Shown here: positions 27,473 through 36,721 of the stretch, piece by piece | Position numbering within the stretch: position 1 is the stretch's first letter | How the letters are laid out: each line of letters opens with the position of its first letter | Origin: Gemmatimonadales bacterium | Lineage (GTDB): Bacteria > Gemmatimonadota > Glassbacteria > GWA2-58-10 | Direction of reading: 5' to 3' | NCBI GenBank assembly: GCA_024278175.1 | Contig: JAJRTS010000041.1 | Location: forward strand, 1-54,822 | DNA length: 54,822 nt | The notes under the pieces: generated by a model | Databases searched by the model: none | What the model was told of the DNA's origin: nothing | Seen by the model: the letters and a program-made list of their open reading frames with translations, nothing else | Translations under genes and position numbers: made by a program

Positions 27473-28758
27473 TCAGTCTTCCACTTCCTTGATTTTATTA
27501 TTCTGCTTGAGAAAATCAACCACCTTGTCCACCAGGACCATCGAGTGCAACCGCTCCATCGCCTCGCGGCTGCGGAAATCTTTCCGGATTTCCTCCACCG
27601 GCTGTCCCATCTGAGTGGCGAACTGCTGTATCCGCTCGGAGATATCTTCGTCGGCCACCTCGATTTTTTCCGCCTTCGCCACTTCGCTCAGCACGTACTC
27701 GCGCCGCACACTGAATTCAGCCGCGGGCCGCATGGCCGGGGCAAACTGCTGCTCGTCCACATCGCGGCCCTGCTGCCTGATGTTGGCAATCTGCTGCCTG
27801 ATCGTGGCTTCCACCAGCGATGGCGGGATATCGAACGGGTTCTCCTCGATAATTTTGCCCAGGAGCGCTTGCTCCACGTCATGGTCGGCGCGGCGGGATA
27901 CCTCGTCCTCCAACCTCTCGCGCACCATCTTGCGCAACTCGTCCATCGAATCCAACCGGGCCACTTGCCCGGCGAAACTGTCGTCGAGCTCGGGCAGCTT
28001 TTTTTTTCGCACACCCTTGACATCGACAACGTAGGTTACCTTGCGGTCCTTGAGCGTCTCGTCGGGGTAGTCCTGCGGAAAATCGATCTCGATTTTCTGG
28101 TTCTCTCCCTCGCCGAGGCCCACCAGTGAGTGACTGAACAAGGCCAGCTTGTCCTCGTGGCCCGCCATCACCAACTGGTTGTCCCGTTTGCCCTCTTCGC
28201 TCGTGGCCCCTTCCTCGTCCAAAACGCGGAAATCGAGCAGAAGGTAGTCGCCTTTTTGGGCCAGACCTTCCTTGGGCGCGAAATGGGCTTGCTGGTCGCG
28301 GATGTCCTCTATTGTTTTATCGAGTTCTTTGTCCGTGACCTTGTGGATTTTTTTTCGATTTCGAACCCTTTGTACTTCTTGAGCTCGATTTCGGGAGAAA
28401 CCTCGAAACGGGCCTTGTATTTGAGGTCGAAATTGTCGGCCAGGTCCACGTCCTCCACCAGCGGACGGTCCAGCGGATAGAGGCCGTTATCCTTCAGTGC
28501 CTGCTGGAAGCTTTCGCTTACCACGTTTTGCAGCAGCTCCTCGCGTATTGAATCCGCATAGGTCTTTTCCACCAACTGGCGCGGCGCCTTGCCGGGCCTG
28601 AACCCCTTGATCTTGGCCTCTTTGCGGATTTGCCTGACAAGCTTTTCCCGCTCGGCTTTAACTGTCCCGGCCGCCACGGACACGTCAATCGTGCGCTCGC
28701 ACGGACCGCTTTCGGTCACTTCAACTTTCAGGTCCGCTACTTCGCTCAACTTGCACAC
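27473..28758 (-). CDS. tig: Trigger factor, split by a frameshift at a run of eight A
   Basis: This ribosome-bound peptidyl-prolyl isomerase and chaperone is the first gene of the tig-clpP-clpX set. The frame from 28758 encodes the ribosome-binding domain (IKGFRPGKAPRQ) and runs to a stop at 28309. The frame ending at 27473 encodes the PPIase and chaperone domains. They join if the ribosome slips back one base in the GAAAAAAAA run at about 28349-28357: EKK then IHKVTDKELDK instead of STRSRTK. GAA-AAA-AAA fits an in-phase A AAA AAA slippery heptamer. A missing A in the homopolymer from sequencing is the simpler reading. Internal ATGs cannot give full function. Confidence 0.85.
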
Positions 28759-28791
28759 CCCTTCTATATTTAATTGCCGGCGTCGTCATTT

Positions 28792-28876
28792 TGGTGCGAA
28801 AGGGGGGACTTGAACCCCCACGGGTCGCCCCACAGGATCCTAAATCCTGCGCGTCTGCCAGTTCCGCCACTTTCGC
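28792..28876 (-). tRNA. tRNA-Leu (anticodon UAG)
   Basis: The acceptor arms GCGAAAG (28876-28870) and CTTTCGC (28802-28796) pair fully. The discriminator is A and CCA is encoded (28794-28792). The anticodon stem CAGGA/TCCTG encloses the loop TTTAGGA, giving anticodon TAG for CUA/CUG leucine codons. The TTCAAGT T-loop is present. A variable-arm stem, GTGGGGCGACCCGT, is long, as expected for tRNA-Leu. It lies just upstream of tig on the same strand. Confidence 0.95.
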
Positions 28877-28950
28877 AGTTCTTTCAGTAATCCATAAAAA
28901 TACCAGTCAGTGGCTTGCCTGTCAAGCGATAAGCCCGTCGGGCGGCAGGC

Positions 28951-30144
28951 TCAGAACGAGTATCCCAGCCGGATTGCGCAAACCAGCGCCGAGGGGTGCG
29001 CGCCGTCCGGGTGGACGTAATACTGAAGGTCCGGCTGGACGGCCAGCGTGGGGGTAAGCGCGAAACTGTATGTCAACTCGATTACTGTCTCCGATCCGCC
29101 GCCGGTGTTGCCGGATATCCGGGCGTAGGCCACGCCGATACTGGCCCGGTCGTCAGGGCGCGACAGCCACAGGGCGCTCAGGTGAAGGCCCGTGCCCAGA
29201 TAGCGGCTGATTTCGTTGCGCCCGGCCGGCGCCCAGGCCAGTTCCAGGAATGCGCCCAGCGCACGCGTCGGAGTAAGCTCGTCGTCCGCCCGCGCGTCGC
29301 CAGAGAGCCAGAGCAGCTTGTCGACCACCGCGTATACGCCGTAATTGGATTCGTGGGTCCGGCCGGAAAAAGTATCGGTTGCCGCCAGGTTTGCGCTGTG
29401 GCTCCAGTAGCCGATACGGTAATTGTCCCGCTGCGCGCCGGTGGAGAACGACGGCTCCACTCCCAGCTCGAAAATAGCGAACGACCCGCCGTGGCCATCG
29501 AACGCCGTGTCGAACCCGCTGGTGGTACCCCGCCCGCCGCCGTCGTAAATGCCGCCCGCCAGCTTGAGCGAGGGCATAGGGTGAAACACGCCGGAGAGCC
29601 CCAGGCCGTAGTGGGGGAAGGTGGGCAGCGGGATGACGGATGTGGCCCCGAACGAGCCGTTGATCAGCAGTGAAGCGAATTCAACCGCCACGAACTCGTT
29701 GTTGGCATCCTGTTTGCCCAGCTTGAGCACGGCGTGCCCGTCGTAAAAAGCCTGGCCCAGCCAGTACTCGCTGACCTGGGTGAAATCGTGGGCCTCGATA
29801 TTGCTCGCCGGCTGGTACGCGCCCGGCAGGGCGTCGGTGATCCCCGTGCCGTGACCGTGCTCGCCGCGTACGTGGAACACCACGCCGGGCCAGAATCCCA
29901 GCGCGGACAGATCGGTCTCAATAATCAGTTCCACGTTGCCGCGATACTTGCTGGCTTGCGGGTGGCGTGCGCCGCCGTCCGGTGTGCCGAGCGCCTCGCC
30001 GGCATAGTTGAGCTCCAGCGACAGGGCCGCTGGCAGGGCCTGCCTCACGTCTTGCGCCGCCACGGTGCCGGCCAGGACGGCTAGGGCGGCAAAAGGTATT
30101 ATCGAGCTGCAAAACCTGCTCAGTGGATGTTTAATACTTTGCAT
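28951..30144 (-). CDS. OprB-family carbohydrate-selective porin
   Basis: The 397-residue outer-membrane protein has a signal peptide (ending near VAAQD), alternating beta-strands and a terminal phenylalanine in RLGYSF, the outer-membrane barrel signature. Segments such as KLGKQDANNEF and VIPLPTFPHYG are typical of OprB. It would let sugars across the outer membrane. It is monocistronic and divergent from the DUF1593 gene. Confidence 0.88.
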   Translation of the reverse strand: MQSIKHPLSRFCSSIIPFAALAVLAGTVAAQDVRQALPAALSLELNYAGEALGTPDGGARHPQASKYRGNVELIIETDLSALGFWPGVVFHVRGEHGHGTGITDALPGAYQPASNIEAHDFTQVSEYWLGQAFYDGHAVLKLGKQDANNEFVAVEFASLLINGSFGATSVIPLPTFPHYGLGLSGVFHPMPSLKLAGGIYDGGGRGTTSGFDTAFDGHGGSFAIFELGVEPSFSTGAQRDNYRIGYWSHSANLAATDTFSGRTHESNYGVYAVVDKLLWLSGDARADDELTPTRALGAFLELAWAPAGRNEISRYLGTGLHLSALWLSRPDDRASIGVAYARISGNTGGGSETVIELTYSFALTPTLAVQPDLQYYVHPDGAHPSALVCAIRLGYSF

Positions 30145-30518
30145 TGTATCATTCCGTGCTATATTCTACAGTTTGGCTGCTTGTGCTTGGAATATAATAC
30201 ACGGTGACGTTTATGACAATGGGAATGAGTGTCATGCGCAAGAAAGGGGAGGCTTCGCGGCTGTTCGGGACGCGGGGTGCGCTCATTCAGTTTTTTGTGC
30301 GTACAAATCTGGCTGGCCGATAACCTGAAGGCATGGCAAACGTCCGGCTCAGGGTTGCGGGGTTCTGCCGGCGGCAAGCCGGTCCAGCGCTCTGCCGGTG
30401 ACAAGGCTGCCGGGATTATATTTTACCGGGAGATTGCGGTTCCCGCCATGGTGAGCGCGCATCAGAGTTTATCGCAGCCTTGGGTCCGGACGAATTCAAC
30501 TCACGCAGAGAGCGAATA
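30145..30518. other. Divergent intergenic region
   Basis: These 374 bases lie between the porin and DUF1593 genes. The porin-proximal third is AT-rich and is the likely promoter area. I see no complete gene, hairpin or repeat in it. Confidence 0.4.
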
Positions 30519-31949
30519 ATGAAACCGCGGGTTATCATGCAGGCTGGTGCGGTGGTTTTTTTTCTGGTGGCCATGTTGGCGGCGACAGGGCCACCAGCCT
30601 TGAACGCGGCGGCGGACCCAGATCCGAAACCCCGGGTGATCGTGCTGACTGATATCTCCGGCGATCCGGACGACGAGGAGTCGATGGTCCGCTTGCTGGT
30701 CTACTCCAACGAGTACGACGTGGAGGGCCTGATCGCTACCACCTCGGTCTGGCTGCGCGACACCACTCACGCGGAGTATATCAGTCGCGATGTGGATGCT
30801 TACGAGCAGGTACGTGAAACCCTGCTGGTGCATGCCGACGGTTTCCCCGCGGCCGCACGGCTGCGGGAAGTGATTTGTAGCGGCCAGAGCGGGTTCGGCA
30901 TGGAGGCTGTGGGCCCGGGCAGGCAGACCGAGGGTTCCCGGCAGATAATCGAGGTGGTTGACAGGCCCGATGAACGGCCCGTCTGGGTGGCCGTCTGGGG
31001 TGGGGCCAACACGCTGGCGCAGGCGCTGTGGGATGTCAAGCACGCTCGCTCGCCGGAGCAACTGGCCGAATTCGTCTCCCGGCTGAGAGTCTACGCGATT
31101 GCCGACCAGGACGACTCGGGCCGCTGGTTGCGGATCACGTTCCCGGACCTGTTCTATATTGTCAGCCCCAGCAGGATTGGCGGCGGAGAATACCATTACT
31201 CAACCTGGAGCGGTATCTCCGGCGACAAGCGGTTTCGCAACGGCCCCGGTTACCGTTTCGAGCTGGTGGACAACTCCTGGCTGACCGAGAACGTGATCGA
31301 AAATCACGGGCCGCTGGGACGGCTGTATCCCAAATTTTCCTGGATTATGGAAGGCGATACCCCGTCGTTCCTGAACCTGATCGGCAACGGGCTGGGCAGC
31401 CACGTTTCGCCCACCTACGGGGGCTGGGGAGGACGCTACCGGCTGATTCAGTCCTATGCCGAGACCCGGCCGATTTACACCAACAGCCGGGACGAAGTGG
31501 TTGTCGGCGGCGGGTCCGTGTATTTCAGCGACCAGGCCACGATCTGGCGCTGGCGCGAGGCTTTTCAGCACGATTTCGCCGCCCGGATGGACTGGTGTGT
31601 CAGTAAGGAATACTCCCGGGCCAACCATAATCCGGTCGCTGTCCTCAACGGCGCGCGGGGCAAGGGGATCGTGGCGCTACGGGCCGCGGCGGGCGATACG
31701 GTAAAGCTCTCGGCCGAGGGTTCCGGCGACCCGGACGGGGACGGGATTACGTTAAGCTGGTTCCAGTACCGCGAGGCCGGTACCTGCACAGAGGCTGTCG
31801 GGCTGTTTGCCGCCGAGGGCCCGGTCAGCGGGTTCGTCGCCCCGAAAGTGGAGCGGGAATGCACGGTCCACGTGATCCTGACGGTGCAGGACAATGGTGA
31901 GCCGTCGCTGGTGGGCTACCGCAGGGCGATTATAACGCTTAAGCCCTGA
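30519..31949 (+). CDS. Secreted DUF1593 (nucleoside-hydrolase-like) protein
   Basis: The product has 476 residues from the ATG at 30519 (MKPRVIMQ). The signal peptide ends near NAAADPDPKP. The N-terminal domain has TDISGDPDDEESMVR, an aspartate-rich start like nucleoside hydrolases, and continues through ISGDKRF to about residue 370. A C-terminal beta-sandwich (GSGDPDGDGITLSWFQYR) resembles a cellulose- or polysaccharide-associated Ig-like domain of this family. It is likely a secreted glycan-active or ribonucleoside-type hydrolase. Substrate unknown. A terminator follows within two bases. Confidence 0.85.
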   Translation: MKPRVIMQAGAVVFFLVAMLAATGPPALNAAADPDPKPRVIVLTDISGDPDDEESMVRLLVYSNEYDVEGLIATTSVWLRDTTHAEYISRDVDAYEQVRETLLVHADGFPAAARLREVICSGQSGFGMEAVGPGRQTEGSRQIIEVVDRPDERPVWVAVWGGANTLAQALWDVKHARSPEQLAEFVSRLRVYAIADQDDSGRWLRITFPDLFYIVSPSRIGGGEYHYSTWSGISGDKRFRNGPGYRFELVDNSWLTENVIENHGPLGRLYPKFSWIMEGDTPSFLNLIGNGLGSHVSPTYGGWGGRYRLIQSYAETRPIYTNSRDEVVVGGGSVYFSDQATIWRWREAFQHDFAARMDWCVSKEYSRANHNPVAVLNGARGKGIVALRAAAGDTVKLSAEGSGDPDGDGITLSWFQYREAGTCTEAVGLFAAEGPVSGFVAPKVERECTVHVILTVQDNGEPSLVGYRRAIITLKP

Positions 31950-31950
31950 A

Positions 31951-31986
31951 CGCAAAAAACCGGGGCGACAAACTCCGGTTTTTGCG
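31951..31986. terminator. Bidirectional terminator between convergent genes
   Basis: CGCAAAAAACCGG and CCGGTTTTTGCG form a stem with an A-rich left and T-rich right arm. It serves the DUF1593 gene on the plus strand and the TerB-like gene on the minus strand. Confidence 0.85.
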
Positions 31987-32009
31987 CACCGCACATATTT
32001 ACTCTCGCG

Positions 32010-32492
32010 CTATTTTTTTATACCGGCTTCCTCAAGTACGGCCAGAAAGTCCTTGTGCAGTTTCAGCGAGTCGTCCACCATTTTGACAATCTTTTTCGTC
32101 AGGGAAGTGGACAGTCCCAGCGCACCGGACAACCGCTCCAGAATTTGCCATTCCACGCTGTCGCTCCCGTTGTGCACCAGGGTCATCAGGTAGGCGTCGC
32201 GGAACAGGTAGACACAGGTTTCCGGGTTGGTTATTCCGCTCACCAGTTCACCGAGTTCGCCCTGGTGAGTTTGCGCCTTCTCCCGTCCCCGCTCGATTTC
32301 CTCCGGCTCGACACCGAGATTGTGCTCGATGGAATACTGGAACTTACGTTCATCCACGCTGGCCCCTCCCACCCGGGAGATTTCCAGCAACACGGCCACG
32401 TAGTTTGCGGCGTCCTCACCGGAGAGATCACTGGGAGGGCCAAAGATAGCGCGGGTGGAAAACTCGAAAAAATCTAAATCCTTCTTTGCCAA
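32010..32492 (-). CDS. TerB-like helical protein
   Basis: This 160-residue cytosolic protein with no signal peptide is mostly helical. Its pattern (VAVLLEISRVGGASVDERK and later FRDAYLMTLVHNGSDSVEW) resembles the TerB/DUF533-type acid-binding helical family, in which acidic residues may bind metal. Function is not known. It is isolated on the minus strand. Confidence 0.55.
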   Translation of the reverse strand: MAKKDLDFFEFSTRAIFGPPSDLSGEDAANYVAVLLEISRVGGASVDERKFQYSIEHNLGVEPEEIERGREKAQTHQGELGELVSGITNPETCVYLFRDAYLMTLVHNGSDSVEWQILERLSGALGLSTSLTKKIVKMVDDSLKLHKDFLAVLEEAGIKK

Positions 32493-32654
32493 ATCAACCT
32501 CCTTGTTCGTCGTTGGAATCGGCTCTGTCCGCTACACCCGGTGTAAGATTTTCGCCGTGCTTCTGCTGAAAAGCGAAATACGAAAAAAACTTCTGGTTCA
32601 AAGATAGGCTAACGGGCAAGCCGAGTCAAACCGATAGTTTGGTTTTTCCTTTAG

Positions 32655-34886
32655 CTACCTTTCGCTGACCTCCAGCAGTTTGTCTGTCAGGCGGCTCCGC
32701 CACCGGTCCATCGCGGAGGTTTCTTTGGACTGCTCCCAGAAGTCGTTGAGCGTACTGCTCCCGCCCGCTCCCCGGTTGTCCATTACCTCGGCAAAGAACT
32801 GTTCCCAGAACGCGCTCAGGTCCACGCCGTTTTCCCCGGCGGCCCGCTTCAGCGTCTCGATCAGCCGGCGGTCGTCCCAGGCCTCGCGCAGCCCCTCGGC
32901 GAACGGCATCGGCACTACCTCGAACGGGGTGGTGAACACGTACATCCAGTTGTAGCCGTCCAGCGTGTCGAACCGGTTGCCCCAGTTGTAGGCCCAGACC
33001 AGCGAGCCCACACTGCCGTGGGCCGCGAAATAGTAGCCGAAAGTGTAGCGCGGCACACCGGGGGCTTTGCTGTCGTCGGTAAAGCTGTACTGCCAGAGTG
33101 TTTTGCCCGCGGCCCGGACCTCGTCGGGCAGCTCCCAGTTCTCGTGGATCGCGTTGGTGCAGAAGATGTCCACATCCTCCAGGAAGTCGATCCCGCCGTA
33201 GTAGTGATGGATCGAACCGTAGACCTGCGCCGCCGGGTCGCCCTTGCGCAGCAGCGCCACCTGCTGCTTGAACTGGGGCTTGATGAAATAGAGCATCCCC
33301 ATACCCTCTCTGTACTGGTGGTACTTGGCCGGCTCGTCGAACGGGGTGATTATGATGTTGGGCCAGTTGTTGGCGCGGGCGTGCGCGGCGAACCTTCGCG
33401 ACCACTGCGTTACGTACGGGGCCACTTCCGGCGGCACGTTGTAGGGGTCGCGCCAGGCCAGCTCTTCCCATTGCTCTTCGCTCAACTCCAGCATCGTGCG
33501 GGCCAGTGTGCGGGGCAGGTGCATGGTTTTGGGGAAACCGTAGGGGTTGCCGCCCAGGAAGTAGACCATGTCAGTGATACCGGCACGTCTGGCGGAGGCC
33601 ATCCAGTCGTCTATGATCCGCCAGCCCATGCCGAACGTGTCGCCCTCTTTGGTCAGGTCCGGCCGCTCGGACTGGTACCAGATATTGATCATGTTGTGAT
33701 TGTAGGTAGTGAGCCATTCCATCTCGAACTCGGGGATAAAACGCCTGGTGCAGCCGCCCAGCTTCAGCCCGGCCTCCTCCATCGTCAGCAGCCGCTTGTC
33801 TATTATTTCCACGCTCAGCGGAATCTCGACGGGCTCCACGCCAGCGGCCTCGAACCGGACCGTGGTGCTGTAAGCGCCGGGGCGGGCTGTTCTTTCGTCC
33901 GTGCGGACGTTGATCCAGACCAACTGGCTGTGTCCGGCCGGAACCTCGAACGCATAGGCGGGCCACAGGCGCTGGGGCCACGGTTCGACAAAATAGTCCT
34001 TGACCAGCTTGCCGTGGACTTTCGAGTACTCGGCCACCCGGACCTCGATTTCCGCCACCGCCTTGCCACCGGGGCCGGTGAGCCGCCCCGCGCTGACTGT
34101 CACGTTTTTCAGTTCCCGGCCGTTGGCGTAAACTCCAACCTGCACGGATTCGCATTCGTTGAGGAACATCCGGGCCGCCAGCTCCGCTCCCGCCTCGCCC
34201 TCGCGCGGGGTGCTGATCGGCCGGACCAGGTCCATCCAGTTGCGGGCGAACGGCACCAGCGCCCTGGCGCTCCAGGCGGCGGGGATAACGGCGGGCCGGG
34301 CCAGTTTCCAGTAGGAGGAGTCGATATCGGCGCGCTGCTGAACTCTGGCCACCCACTGGCGGGACTCGCGGTTGAACCGCTCCCGCTCATCGGGCTCGGG
34401 GGCCACCAGATGGAACGCGCGGACAGTGAGCGGGCCGTCCTCGGATACAAGTTGAAAGCGAAGCTTGTTCTCCGGCAGGTGGGTGAAAATAAAATCCGAG
34501 GTGGCGGGCACGCGGGCGGTTTTCCACCGGCCGTCGTACAGGCCGCCGAAACGGTGCAGCTCGCTGTAGTATTCCCCGCTGCCCAGGCCGCTGTAGATTT
34601 CGGCCCGCACCGGCGCGGTCAGGTTATCGAGGTACTCCACTTCCAGCACCACGCACTGGCCGCGCGGCGGACGGTTGCCGCTGAACCAGGGCTCGGCGGT
34701 CAGCGCGCCGGGAGTGTCGGCGCTCAGCACGAACAGGTTTTCCCGCTGCGTCCAGCCCTCGCCTACAGCTACTTCCGCCGGGAGGATCAGCCCGGTGGGG
34801 GCCGAGTACCGCGTCGCGGCGGCGGCGGGAGACAGAAAACAGGCAAGCAGAAGGGTGAGACAGGTGAGCGGATAAAAGATTTTCAT
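32655..34886 (-). CDS. Secreted DUF4091-type glycoside-hydrolase-like protein
   Basis: This 743-residue exported protein has a signal peptide (residues 1 to about 23). The N-terminal beta domains fit an accessory role, then a TIM-barrel-like region carries IIITPFDEPAKYH, an acidic segment typical of glycoside hydrolases in the DUF4091 family, and ends in a helical tail. It is probably active on plant or microbial polysaccharide. It follows the dockerin-bearing gene after 70 bases on the same strand, suggesting one operon. Confidence 0.75.
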   Translation of the reverse strand: MKIFYPLTCLTLLLACFLSPAAAATRYSAPTGLILPAEVAVGEGWTQRENLFVLSADTPGALTAEPWFSGNRPPRGQCVVLEVEYLDNLTAPVRAEIYSGLGSGEYYSELHRFGGLYDGRWKTARVPATSDFIFTHLPENKLRFQLVSEDGPLTVRAFHLVAPEPDERERFNRESRQWVARVQQRADIDSSYWKLARPAVIPAAWSARALVPFARNWMDLVRPISTPREGEAGAELAARMFLNECESVQVGVYANGRELKNVTVSAGRLTGPGGKAVAEIEVRVAEYSKVHGKLVKDYFVEPWPQRLWPAYAFEVPAGHSQLVWINVRTDERTARPGAYSTTVRFEAAGVEPVEIPLSVEIIDKRLLTMEEAGLKLGGCTRRFIPEFEMEWLTTYNHNMINIWYQSERPDLTKEGDTFGMGWRIIDDWMASARRAGITDMVYFLGGNPYGFPKTMHLPRTLARTMLELSEEQWEELAWRDPYNVPPEVAPYVTQWSRRFAAHARANNWPNIIITPFDEPAKYHQYREGMGMLYFIKPQFKQQVALLRKGDPAAQVYGSIHHYYGGIDFLEDVDIFCTNAIHENWELPDEVRAAGKTLWQYSFTDDSKAPGVPRYTFGYYFAAHGSVGSLVWAYNWGNRFDTLDGYNWMYVFTTPFEVVPMPFAEGLREAWDDRRLIETLKRAAGENGVDLSAFWEQFFAEVMDNRGAGGSSTLNDFWEQSKETSAMDRWRSRLTDKLLEVSER

Positions 34887-34956
34887 TGGGGATGCCTGTT
34901 GGTTCAGGTTGTCGGCTGAATGGGCGCTGAACGTCTTTTTTCAGGCGCCCCTTCGG

Positions 34957-36465
34957 TCAGTTGCGTGCGATAGCGAGCATCAATTGGACCAGGTCCAGAA
35001 TGCCGAGCCGCCCGTCGCCGTTGTAATCCAGGCACGGGTCCTCTGTCCCCGCGCCGAGGCCGCGGGCCAGCGCGATAATGTCCTGAATGCCCAACGCTCC
35101 GTCACCGTTGTAATCCCCGGCCGGGTCCAGGTTGCAGGGCTGTTCGTTGAGCAGGATCGCGGCGCTGAAAGCGGGCATTTCCAGGCTGGAGACCTGGCGG
35201 TAGGCGAGGCTCACGTTTTCGTTGCCGTTCTCATCGGCCCAGTACTGCTGGGTGGTTCCGGGGTCCTCGGCCAGCCAGAAAGCACCCCCAAGGTCCACGC
35301 TGCGGGCGTTGTCCGAAGGATTGAGCACCACGAAGCCTTTCTCGTAGTCCCGGCGGAAAACATTGCCCCACAGCACCTGGCTAAGAGAGTTCCACGTACT
35401 TTTGAACGGCCCCAGGTCGATTTCGTAAACCGGGAACCACAGCGGCTTGAAGCTCCACTGTTCGCCGGAACCGTACATCGAGAGGTACATCCGGCCCTGG
35501 TTGCAGAGCAGGTAGGTGCCCGCCAGCCACATCCGCGACTGGGCGTCTGTAAGGTTGTAGTTCGGCCCGCGGCCCTCGCCGAAATAGCCCTCGGCGTGCA
35601 GGAACTTGCCGTTATGCTGAATGAGGGCCGCCTGCTGCATGGCGCTCTGGGCGTCGGTGCTGTTGGACCAGTTGCCCCAGCTCTCCAGCATGGCGGCGTG
35701 GATACTGTCGCCCGTCCAGTAGTGGGTAGCCCGGTCGGCCCAGCCGGTTTGAAGGTTGTCGATATTGGGGTAGAAATAGAAACCCGCCGAGTCCAGCCGG
35801 CTGTAGAGATAGGCCCCGTAGTCGTTGAGTTTGGGGATCCAGTCTCTCAGGGTTACGGTGACGCTGTCATTGAACAGCTCCGGGTAGTTGGTCCGGCCCC
35901 AGATCGCCGGCACGGTGTACGTGTCGGCAAACACGCCGTCGGCCGCGTTGGCGGTCATCTCCTCGATACAGGAGTTGACCCACCACTGGCGATACTCCGG
36001 GTTGTCCAGGTCCATTACCACCCTGCGGTACGGGCTGCCGTGGACCACCATCTCCCCCCGGGCGTTCTTGAGCTGCCAGTCCGGGTGCTGGCGCACGGTG
36101 AACCAGTTGGTGCCTTCCTGGTAGTTGTCGCTGACCCAATTACCTTTGAGCACCATCCAGTAGGTGTCCATGGAATCGACAGTCACGCCCAGCTTGTAGT
36201 GCATGTGGATGAAATTCTCGTTGTACTTGCGGATCCGGTCGATAGCGGCGCGGGTCACTTTCTGGCAGCCCACGTAATGGGTGGCGGCGAACCGCGCCTC
36301 ACCCTCGGAAAGGCTGCTGCTGAGCTGGTCGCTGAAGATGAAAATCGAGCGCCGGTTCTGCTCATCGTACACCGATTTCGGGAAAGGCCGCGCGGCGTTA
36401 AGCCGGATAGCCGCCAGCAGGATTAACATTGTCAGCGAAAATACCGTTCGGGAGATTGACGTCAT
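34957..36465 (-). CDS. Secreted putative glycoside hydrolase with C-terminal dockerin repeats
   Basis: This 502-residue protein has a signal peptide (about residues 1-24). The central domain (YRQWWVNSCIEEM, GVFADTYTVPAIW) resembles the TIM barrel of uncharacterised hypothetical glycosyl-hydrolase families. The end carries two calcium-binding dockerin repeats (DYNGDGALGIQDIIAL and DYNGDGRLGILDLVQL). Dockerins bind cohesin domains, but no cohesin gene is visible in the window. In FCB-type genomes such C-terminal repeats may instead serve as a sorting or anchoring module. GGATGACG at the start supports the first ATG weakly. Confidence 0.75.
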   Translation of the reverse strand: MTSISRTVFSLTMLILLAAIRLNAARPFPKSVYDEQNRRSIFIFSDQLSSSLSEGEARFAATHYVGCQKVTRAAIDRIRKYNENFIHMHYKLGVTVDSMDTYWMVLKGNWVSDNYQEGTNWFTVRQHPDWQLKNARGEMVVHGSPYRRVVMDLDNPEYRQWWVNSCIEEMTANAADGVFADTYTVPAIWGRTNYPELFNDSVTVTLRDWIPKLNDYGAYLYSRLDSAGFYFYPNIDNLQTGWADRATHYWTGDSIHAAMLESWGNWSNSTDAQSAMQQAALIQHNGKFLHAEGYFGEGRGPNYNLTDAQSRMWLAGTYLLCNQGRMYLSMYGSGEQWSFKPLWFPVYEIDLGPFKSTWNSLSQVLWGNVFRRDYEKGFVVLNPSDNARSVDLGGAFWLAEDPGTTQQYWADENGNENVSLAYRQVSSLEMPAFSAAILLNEQPCNLDPAGDYNGDGALGIQDIIALARGLGAGTEDPCLDYNGDGRLGILDLVQLMLAIARN

Positions 36466-36721
36466 CCGTTCCTCTGGAGATATGAGTTGTTAACCCGTGG
36501 TTCAGTTGTGTGTTAACAATAACAGTTGAACGTGGATTTGCATATAGGCGTTTCCACTACAAAACCCGGATAAAACTTTGAAACTTTCCATAAAGAAGTT
36601 AATTTGTCAAAGCGGGTCTGTCGCGGATGAGAACATTTTTTTGAACCGCCGGGGATGTTGCGGTGTCGGACTTTTTAAGAAGACCCGATAACTCACCTGC
36701 CATCCTTACCATGAGGTTCCG

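Noticed and set aside
33018-34919. Long open frame of 633 codons on the plus strand
   Set aside because: It runs antisense through the DUF4091 gene, which has a signal peptide, a glycoside-hydrolase motif and normal amino-acid use. High-GC genes throw long antisense frames, and this one has no recognisable domain.
34909-36426. 505-codon frame antisense to the dockerin gene
   Set aside because: The minus-strand product has a signal peptide and clear dockerin repeats, so this is a shadow.
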